Made by a program: the position numbers and the translations under genes
Notes under the pieces: generated by a model
Databases searched by the model: none
The model's input: only the letters and a program-made list of their open reading frames with translations
What the model was told of the DNA's origin: nothing
Shown: positions 19,833 to 34,800 of the stretch, one piece after another
Numbering within the stretch: position 1 is the stretch's first letter
Layout of the letters: each line of letters begins with the position of its first letter
Source: Albugo candida
Taxonomy: Eukaryota > Oomycota > Peronosporomycetes > Albuginales
NCBI GenBank assembly: GCA_040437565.1
Contig: JBDOQK010000003.1
Location: 682,001 to 746,000 of the forward strand
Length of the DNA stretch: 64,000 bases
Direction: 5' to 3'

Positions 19833-22800
19833 ATGTTCGAGACTCTTGTGACCGGAATATTGACAAACTTACTCGGTAATTACATCGACGCAAAATGCTT
19901 CAGTAAAGACCGAATCAATGTAGCAGTCTGGTCTGGCTATGTGGTGCTGCACCATCTTGAATTACGCTCGGATCTATTCGATCAGATACCCACAATCCGA
20001 TTGCTTCGTGGCGTTTGCGGATCCATTGAACTCAAAATACCATGGAATCGTTTACAATCAGACTCTGTCGTGATTACAATTGATGATTTGTATCTGCTTG
20101 TTCAGACAGAAGAAGACATCGAGGCTGTCTTGCTGCAAAAAGATGAATTTCAATGGAAGCGTAAAGTTATTGAGCAGCTGTATGCTAAAGCCAGGGAAGC
20201 GCAAGAAATTGAAAGCGGCGTTGATAAAAGTAGCAAACGTGAATACGGCTACGCTGCTCGACTAATCAATAAAATAGTGGACAACATAGAGGTACATTAG
20301 CGCAATGACTCTAATGTTTTCCTATGCACTCATTTTCTCTGCATTAGATTCATGTACGTCACATACACTTTCGACTCCATGACACTTCGTCCGGGGATCA
20401 TCCTTTTGCACTTGGCATTACCGTTGAATCTGTGCACGTACAGGTATAATTATGTTTTCACTCACGCTTGTGCTTCCTGAATTTGACATGTTTCACGTGG
20501 TAGTCTACAACGGCCAATTGGCAGCCATCGTTTGTAGACGTATCTAAAACAGACGATCCTCGTATATACAAAAGCATTGAAGTGAACCATTTCAGCGTAT
20601 ATCTCAACCCAGGCATTCACTTCCCGAAAGCGAGTGTAGAAGGAATTGTTGATATGAACTCCAGTGAATATGAAGTTTTCGATCCGCTGTCGTGCTCGAT
20701 GGAAGAATTCCGTCATGTTTTTTGTCAATCGATTCCAACTAGAGCAGAACATCGATCATCGTCTTCGAAATGGAAAATGAGTCCGCCAACTTCTTCCATT
20801 AATGAAGAGTTTTCAAATGCTCTTGACCGAAACGATTTACAGCATCACTATCTTCTCCAACCTGTTGACTCTTCAGCGAGACTGATCATCAATAGGGAAA
20901 TGCGAGATAAGCATATTCCCCAATTTGAAGTCGATATCACTATTCACACAATCGCAATTCAACTGGAAGAGTCTCAATATTGTGACATTCTTTATCTTTA
21001 CACTTCATTCCAGATACCAGAGCATTTTCAAAAGTATCATCATGCGCACAAAATGAGACCGAGAAATTCCATAGCTGATGCTCATAATGCACGAGAATGG
21101 TGGATATATGCAATTCAGGTAACCCTGGAACAGGTTCATGAAAGAAAAAATTCATGGTCGTGGAGCTACATTGATGAAAGAAGAATGGATCGAATTCGGT
21201 ACGCATATTCCTGGCAAGAAAAACGAAAATTGGAGCTGGATCCTCATGCCGCACATGACATGCTACACTATGAGACGGAGGAAGAAGTCGATATGGAATC
21301 CAGGGACGATGATATACGAGATAGCCAGGCATCCATGCAAAGCGGTAATTCGTTGGTACAGCCAAGTGAGCCAGCCTTCTCCTCTTCCCCCAGTCACTGG
21401 AATCGAATACGTACCAGTCAGGATAACTTTGGTGAACCCAAGACGTACTCGGAACATTGTCGAGTTTTGGAGGAGATCGAACGAAGGCGAAGCGTCGAAG
21501 ACATACTGTATTTCCGTTATGTCGCCGATATGAAATTCTCATTTCATAATACAGCTCGGACTGGACCACCGCTACCTCCTATACGAAGCTCCATTCCATC
21601 CGGGACCACCCTTTCTGATTCTGAATCGGTCTGCACAGACGATGCAGAATCACTTACACCAACGGAGGTCCGATACAAGAGCTGGGGACATTGGCTTTTT
21701 GGCTGGACCAACCAATTCAGTGCAGTCAATTCTAGTCCGAACGTGGATCAGGTGCAGAGACTTTTGCCGGAAATCGAATTGCGTGAGTTATTCAAAATTT
21801 TGGAATATGATCCAGACAAACGAGCACGACGAAGAAAAAAGATTGCTCATCGCTACTCACAGCAATCGACCAAGGACGCACCTATTGATACCAGACGTGA
21901 TGATGAAGCTTCGACTTCCAGGATCACTATTGAGCTATATAAAGGCTCTATAACACTAGCCAGTGATCAAGAGCGAAACTTAGCACTCGCCGGCGGTGGT
22001 GAACGTTATGGTGAGAAGTATTGCCCCACCCAATTCTTACTCGGTACATTTTCTCAATTACAGCTTCAAGTCCTCACAAGAGACGATTTTATGAAATTGG
22101 ACATATCCCTTCAATCAGTCGAGGCATTTGATCTTAGTGCAAACAATGCGTTCCCTCGACTGCTATCGAGGAAAAAAGACGGAATCGACTCCAGCATGTC
22201 TTTCTTCACAACGTCAGCTGATATAGCAGGGCGCGTCTCTGGCAACAAGTTTTCCGATTCGACTTTTTCGATGAGTTATGAGACAAATACCAGCAATATT
22301 TCTGACGCTGATGCGTCATTATTTGTACTCATGGAGCCTCTGGAAATTGTTTTCTCTCCAACTGCTGAATGTTGGGGTCGCCTGACCGCATTCGTACAAA
22401 CATCGCAGACGCTGGGTGTCTGGGATGAGCTGGAAGTAGCAAGCCTTAATGACATTGTCAATCTTAAAGCTCGAACGGAAGCAAAATTAAACTTTATAAT
22501 GGAGAATAGAGTGGCCTTATCGATCGATTTACAAATTCGAGCTCCAGTCATAATAATTCCATCGGACGACCACATTGCCGGATGTTCAAGACTTGTAATT
22601 GATTTGGGCTTACTCACTTTACGCACGGAACGATTGAGTCGCCTAAACTCTGAGCTTATTGACACATCTGGCAATGGAGTGAAACTTGAAGAACAACTCG
22701 AGTCACTTGGTGCATCCAGGATGCGTTCATCACCAATTCCATCACATACATCCAGCCAAGGTTCGACCAGACAACTTTACGACGATTCTGAGTCAGACTA

Positions 22801-25800
22801 CAGGGCGCTTCAATGGAAAGAGGAGTTTTACGACAAGTTCAGTGTATCGGTCTCAAATATACACGTTCTTTTGCTTCCATCAGATCAACAAGCAAGACGC
22901 GAAACTGAAGNNNNNNNNNNNNNNNNNNNNNNNNNNNNNNNNNNNNNNNNNNNNNNNNNNNNNNNNNNNNNNNNNNNNNNNNNNNNNNNNNNNNNNNNNN
23001 NNNNNNNNNNGGTACATTTTCTCAATTACAGCTTCAAGTCCTCACAAGAGACGATTTTATGAAATTGGACATATCCCTTCAATCAGTCGAGGCATTTGAT
23101 CTTAGTGCAAACAATGCGTTCCCTCGACTGCTATCGAGGAAAAAAGACGGAATCGACTCCAGCATGTCTTTCTTCACAACGTCAGCTGATATAGCAGGGC
23201 GCGTCTCTGGCAACAAGTTTTCCGATTCGACTTTTTCGATGAGTTATGAGACAAATACCAGCAATATTTCTGACGCTGATGCGTCATTATTTGTACTCAT
23301 GGAGCCTCTGGAAATTGTTTTCTCTCCAACTGCTGAATGTTGGGGTCGCCTGACCGCATTCGTACAAACATCGCAGACGCTGGGTGTCTGGGATGAGCTG
23401 GAAGTAGCAAGCCTTAATGACATTGTCAATCTTAAAGCTCGAACGGAAGCAAAATTAAACTTTATAATGGAGAATAGAGTGGCCTTATCGATCGATTTAC
23501 AAATTCGAGCTCCAGTCATAATAATTCCATCGGACGACCACATTGCCGGATGTTCAAGACTTGTAATTGATTTGGGCTTACTCACTTTACGCACGGAACG
23601 ATTGAGTCGCCTAAACTCTGAGCTTATTGACACATCTGGCAATGGAGTGAAACTTGAAGAACAACTCGAGTCACTTGGTGCATCCAGGATGCGTTCATCA
23701 CCAATTCCATCACATACATCCAGCCAAGGTTCGACCAGACAACTTTACGACGATTCTGAGTCAGACTACAGGGCGCTTCAATGGAAAGAGGAGTTTTACG
23801 ACAAGTTCAGTGTATCGGTCTCAAATATACACGTTCTTTTGCTTCCATCAGATCAACAAGCAAGACGCGAAACTGAAGTAGCAACCTTCAGTATGCGTCA
23901 ATTCGGCACGCATCATCCATATCCCAATACCCTCGAATCAAGCGAACATGAGTTGGTGAAGCATTTTAGTATTAGGATGACATTGCGTACTTCAATTCTG
24001 CCGCTAGATGCTACTCTCACTCGAGTGTATTTGCACCTCGATCTTCCAGCATTGATTGTCAGTTTGTCCATTGAAAAATACTTTCGACTGTTAAGTATAT
24101 TGGAACGATTTGACGCGATAGCAGAGTACTGGGATACCAATGAAGCAAACGAATGCCTAGCCGAGAACACAAGTATACCTGAACCTCCGAATAGTTTAGC
24201 GTTCGATGAGAGAATGGAAGGTGAGAGTGTATATAATACAGCCATACCACCCATTATCAGCACAGAACAAGATGAGACCTCATCTTCAGCTGACAGCGAC
24301 GATACGTGGTTCAGCATTGCAAGCTCTAAACATGAGACACCTTTAACTTTCCAGGATTTGGGTAACAACGCAAGTGATGTCAACCAAGCGGACGAAAACA
24401 TGAAATCAGAAACTGAGTTCGGGACCTTGACTGCAAAACGAACTTCCAATGCAGTAGATCGCAAACTTTTTACATTCACTTGCACATTGCCCGTCATTTC
24501 TCTACTCCTGAAGAAACCTCGAGCTCCCGAGAAATTCATACCTGAAGGAAGTGTCATCGTAGACCTCGAGAACTCATTCAATTTGAACTCTTCGTTCCTC
24601 TCGACTTTTGCAGAACCGTCCGGTGATGTCCCGATGCCCTTGGCGGAAAAGATTACGACGGATGTTGACAATCGAGACAGCACGTTTGTATGCAAGCTGG
24701 AGGGATTCAAGGTTCGTGTTGTCATGAAAACATCCACTACACGTGCTGTTGGTTCCATTGTCTCAATCCAGCTTGAAGATCGCTCAAATGCTACAAATAA
24801 TCGACCTTCAATGTATGTCATGTTTGCATGCCCCAAAATATCGGCTCCATACAGCAAAATAACACCTGTCACTGCTTTCAATGGTACAAAGCAAGGCAAA
24901 AATAATGGGAAAAAAAAGTCGATCGAACGAGTGCTCTCTTTTGATAGAGTCGGAGCACCAAGCTCCAGCACACCTTGTGGAGGTGTAGGCACCCAGACAA
25001 AGGATTCATTGTATCGTAACTTTGGCTTCTCGGCACCTCAAAAGCTAGTGACTTTCGAATGGACCGGAATCTCAAACAACACATCGAATTGGACCGCACA
25101 TGATCTCGTGTGCAATTTTGGCTCCTTGCATTTCCATCTTGACCAGAACTACCTCGCTGAACTTGTGCAGCTATACGACGAAATTGCATGTTTCGTACAA
25201 CAGGACGAAGGTGAAGCAAGAGAGGATGTTCTAGGCTCAAAAATTGAGCTGGAAGATTTGTCATCCCCACCACCTTTGGACCTAGCAGCATCGACTTTAT
25301 CACGAAACACCTTTGGGGATGTCAAATTGACGGACTCTGTTCGGGCTGATTTAGAGAAGGCAAGGCAGAGAATGACACGACAAAAGCAGCAGAATCAATC
25401 AATTCGCTTCCGGCTCTCGATGTACTCACTCTCGATCTGCCTCAGTGAAAATGAAATTGCTCTTGCATCGTTCGCATTGCTACGCCTTCAAGCGCAGACG
25501 AAATTCGCCGAAAAAGGATTTACCACCGTTGATGGTGCGGTAGGAGACTTACAGTTGTACCACATACATCAACAAAGTAGCTTGTTACACAATGACAGGG
25601 AAGCCGAATGGTACCGATCCAAACTTTATGACTATGGAAGAGCCACTTATACATNNNNNNNNNNNNNNNNNNNNNNNNNNNNNNNNNNNNNNNNNNNNNN
25701 NNNNNNNNNNNNNNNNNNNNNNNNNNNNNNNNNNNNNNNNNNNNNNNNNNNNNNACGAAGGTGAAGCAAGAGAGGATGTTCTAGGCTCAAAAATTGAGCT

Positions 25801-28800
25801 GGAAGATTTGTCATCCCCACCACCTTTGGACCTAGCAGCATCGACTTTATCACGAAACACCTTTGGGGATGTCAAATTGACGGACTCTGTTCGGGCTGAT
25901 TTAGAGAAGGCAAGGCAGAGAATGACACGACAAAAGCAGCAGAATCAATCAATTCGCTTCCGGCTCTCGATGTACTCACTCTCGATCTGCCTCAGTGAAA
26001 ATGAAATTGCTCTTGCATCGTTCGCATTGCTACGCCTTCAAGCGCAGACGAAATTCGCCGAAAAAGGATTTACCACCGTTGATGGTGCGGTAGGAGACTT
26101 ACAGTTGTACCACATACATCAACAAAGTAGCTTGTTACACAATGACAGGGAAGCCGAATGGTACCGATCCAAACTTTATGACTATGGAAGAGCCACTTAT
26201 ACATCGATTTTTGGACTCGATCAGCAACGAATAGCTTCTTCACTTGGTGAATATGCAGTCAATATGCTCGAGCTTCAGATAAGGCGGAGGAGCGTCGTTA
26301 AAGAAGCACTCACTGAAGACACGATAAGTACTTTATCTACGATCATTCAGCCATTGAATGTGGTTGTAAACCCGCTGTTTTTTGAAGAGATGGGAAGATA
26401 TCTCACAGAAGGTCGACTGAAGCAATGTTTTGACAAACGAAAACAAAATCGTAAAATGACCTCAACATATTTCGAGCATCCGTATCCACGCTCACTTGGA
26501 TATCTCGATCCTCAGGCCTCGTTGACACCATTTTTCGATGCCATGGATCGTACAGAAGGATACTCTGAATCCTTCAGAGCTTTTCCTGACTCTATCTCTT
26601 CGGTCACAAACGAATCTCCATCGAGATTCAGAAGCTCGGAGCATATGTCGATAGAAGAACGACAATCTGATGAGAAGGATCAAAGGTCCTCAGATGTCAC
26701 ATCAACATTATCACGAGCAGCCTTACCGTTCTATCAAGAATATCTTCGTCGTAATCTGGATATCTCTTTCCAGTTCTTATGCCCCAGACTGGTAATACTC
26801 ACGCATTTATCAGAATCAAAAGCATGTGATGGGATCGTGGTAGATTTCGGCACAACGAAGTTTACGTACAAAGGATCGCAGGTAATTGACGAACATCCCA
26901 GAGCACTAGAGAAATCGTATGACATCCGCATCAGCTCCAAAGAATGCATGATATTTCGTCTTGAGACTCCATCCGTACTTCTCATGAAAGAGCTTGATTT
27001 TCTGCTTAATGTGAACATTCCTCAGCTTGACACACATGAATCGTGTCCAAAAATCGACTTGCTTGTGTCCCCCCTCCAGCTCAGTGTTGATGATGATATT
27101 GGAAGCTTGATCTATGAGGTACTGCAGTCGACGATAAATCCTATCCACGAGGTGCTCCAGCAATTACAAACTGCGTATTACGAACCAAACGACCAGGTAC
27201 TGCCCAACTTTGACATAGTTTCAAATGCGAGCAACCAATTCTCGCTCCCTACCGAGCATCGTTTTGAGGTCTACTTTAGACTCCAAAGCTTATCAATTGC
27301 ATTGGTACTTCAGGAAAATGAAGCGAAAAAGCATTTCACTCAAATGCTAAATGCGATGCAGAAGCAAACTCCTGACGATGAAGTGGCTTGCAGCGCTTGG
27401 GATAAACTTTGGTTTGAAAATGAAGACCTCCAATTTCTGCCTCCGATGAGCTCTCATCAGACATCCCCCGCCATTTCTGACCAAAGAGAAATGACTCTGA
27501 AAGAATCGAAATGTGAGATTGCGAAATTACTTATGAACGATATAGTGTTGTCGACAATCACATGTATTCTCGGCAATAAAGTGAGCTCATTAGACAGTCA
27601 ATTTTCGATGCAGGAAATGGGTATGGTTGTGCCAAAGCAGGAGACTAAGGTGCGATACCTNNNNNNNNNNNNNNNNNNNNNNNNNNNNNNNNNNNNNNNN
27701 NNNNNNNNNNNNNNNNNNNNNNNNNNNNNNNNNNNNNNNNNNNNNNNNNNNNNNNNNNNNCGATGAGCTCTCATCAGACATCCCCCGCCATTTCTGACCA
27801 AAGAGAAATGACTCTGAAAGAATCGAAATGTGAGATTGCGAAATTACTTATGAACGATATAGTGTTGTCGACAATCACATGTATTCTCGGCAATAAAGTG
27901 AGCTCATTAGACAGTCAATTTTCGATGCAGGAAATGGGTATGGTTGTGCCAAAGCAGGAGACTAAGGTGCGATACCTTTATCTTGCTTAGCTCTTTTGGC
28001 TATTAACATCTTTTCTTGATGCACACACAGGACACAATTGATGAGGTATTCGGCCCGATTCGGTTGCGTGACGCAAGTCATCTCGATGGTATGCACGTAT
28101 TCAACGCTATGAGAAGTTGGAGCAATGATCTAACAGATGTTGACCGTTCTCTTCACGGTCTTCCGGCTTCCGATACGAAATCAGCCCCTCAAATAATTAT
28201 TTCGGCGCGATGGTCAATAGCTACCGACGAGGACGCTGACTGCGATATTGACTTGCATATGACGTCATTCAGATTCCTATTGCTCCCTTGCTCTATTCTA
28301 TGCTTGGAGCAGTATCTCGTACGATCGCTCATGTTCATCCAGCAAGCAAAAGTCCGAAACAATTGTCATTCTCGAAACGATCCGGAGCTCAAGCCAGAAA
28401 TGTGGAGTCCACCCGGAAAGCACAGCGCTAACTTNNNNNNNNNNNNNNNNNNNNNNNNNNNNNNNNNNNNNNNNNNNNNNNNNNNNNNNNNNNNNNNNNN
28501 NNNNNNNNNNNNNNNNNNNNNNNNNNNNNNNNNNGCTTCCGATACGAAATCAGCCCCTCAAATAATTATTTCGGCGCGATGGTCAATAGCTACCGACGAG
28601 GACGCTGACTGCGATATTGACTTGCATATGACGTCATTCAGATTCCTATTGCTCCCTTGCTCTATTCTATGCTTGGAGCAGTATCTCGTACGATCGCTCA
28701 TGTTCATCCAGCAAGCAAAAGTCCGAAACAATTGTCATTCTCGAAACGATCCGGAGCTCAAGCCAGAAATGTGGAGTCCACCCGGAAAGCACAGCGCTAA

Positions 28801-31800
28801 CTTTTATCTGAGCCACAATACAGACAGAAGGAATAACGCCTTACCACTCTTTGACCCTGATCATTCCGAAGCTCCGAGTAGCGTTACATCGTATTCCGCT
28901 AACACAGCACATGACACTCTAAACCAAGACGAGCTTTCTGAGGATCAAAATACAGCGTCGGAGACAGCCAAAATGGGCCGTGGTACATGGAAAATCAAAG
29001 CCGAAATTGAGCATCTCCAATTATGCATACTGCCGTTTGAGGCTCTATTACAAACTAGCGGAATTATCACGTCGTGTCAAGTCTCGCTCTCTATGGAATT
29101 ACCTTTGGAGTCTTTTAATGCTCATCTCAAATCCGAACAGAAGGCGAAAGCACAGCTAACAGCGATATGCATGCGAACTGATTCCGTAGCAGAAAGTTCT
29201 CATGCGTTTGAACAGAGGCAGTCGACTCTATCAGTCATGGACCCATTTGATCTGACTGTCAGCCACCATACTTTAAGCAATCATGAGAATGATCCGATAA
29301 ACCACCTCGACGAAAGTGGCGTGGAACGGTCTCAATCGCAAGGCAGCAAGGAGGTCCACGTCGATGTTACTCGTATGATAACACGACTATCCTATCGGGA
29401 CCTACCCGTTTTTCTCACCGTCAAGAGCTCGCTGTATCGTCTAATGCACGTTCACAATCGAATCACGCAACGCTTTCAGGCTTTCGAGGCTGACTTGGAA
29501 AAAGCTGCTCGTTCGAAGGATACTCCACACGACATGATCCCAACCGTATCGAAATTAATTGGTATAGAAGATGATCAAAGCAATCTCGAAGGCTCTGGAA
29601 CTAAAATTGATTGTTCCAATTCTGTCATATCTCGGGTCTGTTTCAATTTGAATGGAGTTAGTTTGGAATTAGTTAACAACATCGGCTTGCAAGAGTCGAC
29701 AGTAATCCACATCATCGTTAGTAATCTCAATATGGACATGTCGTACGCTCTGGGCTCATCCCGATTCATTGATGGAGTCTGCAATGTATCCTTCGAGACA
29801 TGGTATCACAACTTGCGTTTGGTGTCTATGGAACCGCTTATCGAGCCTTTCGATGTCAAAATGAGAGTGTCAATGCCTCAAGAGCAGGAATTTGGAGATA
29901 ATGGTGATGGAATAGCTGATAGATCAAGTGCGAATGTAGAAATTTCGATAGACTCGCAATCCACACTAGAAATCAACATCACAGACGCACTGATGGCCAC
30001 ATTGGTGGCAGCACATCGGTCGTGGAAATGGGTGATGGAAAATGAAGAAAGCTCAGGTCTGAAGAGTGAGTATTCGACATATTGGATTAGGAATCAAACA
30101 GGACTGCCCTTACGATACTGGGGACCTTCCTGCGCAATGCGAACACTTGAAGTCGACACAGAACAACCTCTGACTTTTTCTGAACAAACGATTCGAGGCA
30201 GCAGATTTCAAAACGCTGGCATGAATCGTAATTGGATTCTGGAATTACCCTACTGCGTGACTCCTTCTCGGCCATCTGCTCACCATGCACTTTCAAACTC
30301 GAGACGTCTTTATCTAGCTATTCAAAATCCTTTTGCGAGCTCCGATACCGATCAAGACTTCATCGAGATTGAAGGCTCGATTTACGTAGACCAGAAGAAC
30401 TCACGATATTATGCATTTTCAAGCGCTGATGAAAATTCAGTAATTCCTGAAGACATATCTGAGAACAGTGTATCACAAAGCAAACGGTCTAAATGGGAAT
30501 GCATCATTGACATTATTGTTGAGCAGGGATGCAAGTACTTTTTGATTCGCTCTCCACTTATGATTGAAAATCGCTCAGCATCGAATTTGGAGGTCGAGCA
30601 CATGAGCGGAATCAAAGCCACACCCATCGCCTGGAATTCCGTCATACGATCCAATTCTTCCGTGCCCGTTCCCATCCATCTGCTCACAAACACGAATATC
30701 ATTTTGTATGTGAGACCACACAGCGATCGTAGCTCCCCAACTTTGCCAGGAGAATATGCAAAACGGAGACTTCGCATCCCACTTTCGGGAGATGATCACA
30801 GAGACCCGGTGTCAGCCTCACAGACTGCTTTGCAAACTTTTATCAAATTTCATCGGCTACGTAAGGATGTCCCGGTCCGTCCGTTTGTACTCTGTGTAGG
30901 CTTTACAGATTCCATCAAGACATCGTATCAGCTGGGACGTATATTGTCATTTTCTCCCCCGATGGTCATTCGGAATCTTTTAGCTTGTGAAATGGATTAC
31001 TGTTTGATGACTCCAAACTATTGGGATCCACTACAAGACAAGGAATCTAGTCTATCGAAACGAGACTGGGAAGACACACCACAACGACTTCGTGAGCGTG
31101 GAAATATCGAAACGGGCGGAACATTGGTTTGGCATCTCTCCCATTGGGATTCTCCTCTTGAGCTGCGGATTCGGATTAGAGGCTTTGAATGGAGCGATCC
31201 GGTCTTACTTGTCGATCATATGATCTCTGCAAATAGCATTCGCATGAAAGATGCTAGAACTGAAGCTTTCTTGTTCATTTCGCTCGACCTACAGCAATCA
31301 ACATCGCAATCTAATGAATTACTTTTGTTTGTCCCATATTGGATTGTCAACATGACCGGAATGCCTTTGGAATTTAGTCACGATGCTCGACTTACAGGCT
31401 TGGAACATCCAACAAGGTACGATACTGACACTGCTTCTTTGTTCGATTAGCTCTCATCCCCGTCGATCTTTGTGACAGGACACTAGCTGGGCAGAAAGGA
31501 GTCGGAAAACAGGATATCAGTCATTTGACAAGAAGCACGAAGAATAAGCGAAATTCACACTTAGTTTATGATTATACCAGCTTGGGGAAGGAAAGAAGAC
31601 ATGAAGAGAATTCCGTCCGTCCAGCAAGAAAAAAACTCGACCGTGTCAAGTTTTTCATCCCGGAATCCGCGCCCAACTCTTCTCGAGCAAAAAAACGTAG
31701 ACACGGTGGTCTCCTGCCTGGTGTTCCTTCCATCAACGGTCTTCTAGACCTACTACCCAGCATGGGATATAGTCAGGGTGACCCACAAGATGATGATTTC

Positions 31801-34800
31801 ACAATCTTACAAGCCTCTTATACAAACTCATCTCTCCAGCAAGGAAGCCTTCGATTGCGAGTCTGCGATGATAAGACAGTTGCGTATCGCGGTAAAGAGA
31901 AGAAAAGTAAGTTGATCTGGTCCAATCCGTTCCAACTGGATCAAGTGGGCGCAGTTGGAGAAGTTACGGTGATTGATGAAGTCTGGGATCGTCTGTATTG
32001 TTTTGGATATGTAATCAAGGAAGGCAAGGGATTGTATTCTCGGACAAAAGTGATTGCACTTGCTCCACGTATAATGCTGATGAATGCAACGAGATTCTCT
32101 GTTGTCGTATGTCATTCGACCATGAAAGAGAGCATACCAACGGAAAACACCCTGAACGACGTCATGGTACCCGATGTTAACGAAACTAGCACATTACAAC
32201 AATCCACTGGAACTATCCTGGATCCTGGTTCGTATCGTGACTTTCATCTAAAAGCCCATCTCACAAAGACGCGATCCATTCGCTGTCGCATCACCGAAAT
32301 GGGTTGGAATTGGTCAGGAGCGATTCCAATCTGTGAAGCAGGAGACTTCGTCGTACGCTTTCGGCATGAAGCTACCCGAGAGAGTATTTTGGCCAGAATA
32401 ACATTCATGATGGATGTTTGCTGCATATGTATCAGGATCCATGGAGAAATTATCAATGCACCCCCATATCGCCTCGAGAACTATTCTCTCGAGACGTTCC
32501 GCCTCCATCAGCAACGGGTACATCAGAGCGAGATCCTACTACCTCATCATAGTCTGGACTACACCTGGGATGAACCACTGCAACCACACAAGCTTGTTGT
32601 CGATATGTTACCGTCAGCGGCGGGCGATAATAGTCGTCCGCTTCGGATTGGGACATTCTCATTTGATCAGATTCAGCGCTTTCCAGATGCTTTAGCTGGA
32701 ACGCTTGGAATCGAGGTGTGTACAAATGGTCCAACAAGAGTCTTACGCTTCACAGACGCACGTTTGCGTCGACTTGGGTCTGACAAAACAACACAGGTCA
32801 AAGTCCCTTTGGGCAGTGGCGTACTGAACGAATTGTATGCGTATCTTCATGACCCCACCGTTCATGTCATTGCTCGATGGAGAGGTATCGGTGTATCTAT
32901 TGTGAATGATATACCGCAAGAATTACTCTATTTGTCGATATCCAACATTCGACTTCAATTTCTATGCAGCGAGTCGAATGAGTTGCAGCGCGGACATTTG
33001 CATGAGAACGATCCTTCAGCCATGGAACCCGGTCACATTACCAAACAAGCAGAGACCGGGCAAAGACTCAAGCGAAAAGCAGCGTCGTCCAAGTTGGGTG
33101 TACTGTTACAAGTGGAAGACATACAAATTGACAACGAGCTGCCGTGCACTCCATTTCCAGTGCTCCTTCAATTAAAAAACACTGCTGGTGGGCGGCTCTC
33201 TTCACGTACAAAAGCTACGGCGTCTAGGGATGCTCCTCCTGCTTTGAAACTTATATTTGTCAGCAACAACGAATATGAANNNNNNNNNNNNNNNNNNNNN
33301 NNNNNNNNNNNNNNNNNNNNNNNNNNNNNNNNNNNNNNNNNNNNNNNNNNNNNNNNNNNNNNNNNNNNNNNNNNNNNNNCTTCAGCCATGGAACCCGGTC
33401 ACATTACCAAACAAGCAGAGACCGGGCAAAGACTCAAGCGAAAAGCAGCGTCGTCCAAGTTGGGTGTACTGTTACAAGTGGAAGACATACAAATTGACAA
33501 CGAGCTGCCGTGCACTCCATTTCCAGTGCTCCTTCAATTAAAAAACACTGCTGGTGGGCGGCTCTCTTCACGTACAAAAGCTACGGCGTCTAGGGATGCT
33601 CCTCCTGCTTTGAAACTTATATTTGTCAGCAACAACGAATATGAAGGAATCAATTTCATACATCACTTTAGTTGCCACATCTCACCAATGTATATCCGAA
33701 TCGATGGCTCGCTTTTTGCACAGATGATGCCATTTCTTCGATACACACAAGTACCAGGATCCAAAGTATCCAAAATACCAAACAGACTCGACTTTGTCAA
33801 TGCAGCGGAAGGAGTACATTCGCTCGAATCGAAATATGATGATAATGGAGACAGTGGAAAAGCGTTGACACTTCAAGACTTCCAAAACTCGCTTGACATT
33901 GGAATTTCCCTGATCAAGCCGTCATATGAATACAAATCTGCTTCAGATAACCGCTCGGGATCCAATGCAGCATCACATCGGCCAATAATGGGTTCTGGGT
34001 CTCCTCCCCGATATGAAAATGGGAGCGAAACGAAATGCGGACGCGTTCGAATCGAAACACAAGGTACATTGTCAAGTCAGGCAACTTTTAAGAAGCTGTA
34101 CTTTGAAGAATTTCACATCCACGCAATTCAGGTAACGTGAACATGGTCAACAGATGGGCGTACTGATACCTTGTATGTGCTTTATTGATCTTCAGGTGTC
34201 GCTGAGTTTTACGGGCGCAACGAATACGAAGCCTTCTGTCTCATCATCGCGAAAATCTCTGCTGACAGTAGGACCCTTACGCCTACTGCTGAATGCGATC
34301 GGGACGAGTCTCACCAAAATTGCAAATGCACCACTACATTTCAGTCACTTACGTATTGACCATTCCTTTGTGCAAAGTGACACACTCACTTCTCGTCTTG
34401 CGGCACACTACCAAAGTGAGGCCATACGACAAGCGTATATTATCTTGGGAAGTGTCGATGTTCTGGGAAATCCACTGGTTGCATGGAATAACTTGAAGCG
34501 AGGTTTCCAGCATTTTTTGTGGGAGCCGATTGACGGTTTTAACGTACAGGTTCGTACCTCAACGATTGTATGTCCCCACCAATTGAATCAATGAGATCAT
34601 TGTAGGGATGGAGAGGTTTTATCGTTGGTCTTTGTCGGGGAACATTAGCGCTGAGTCAAGCTTCAGTATTTACATTCTTTGATTTTAATGCCCGAATCTT
34701 AACGGCCAGCTCCCTTGGATTATCAGAAGCATGTACGAGACTGGATGCATACACGGACTACAATTCGACAAAAAATATATACCAGGCTTTGGCGCAAGGC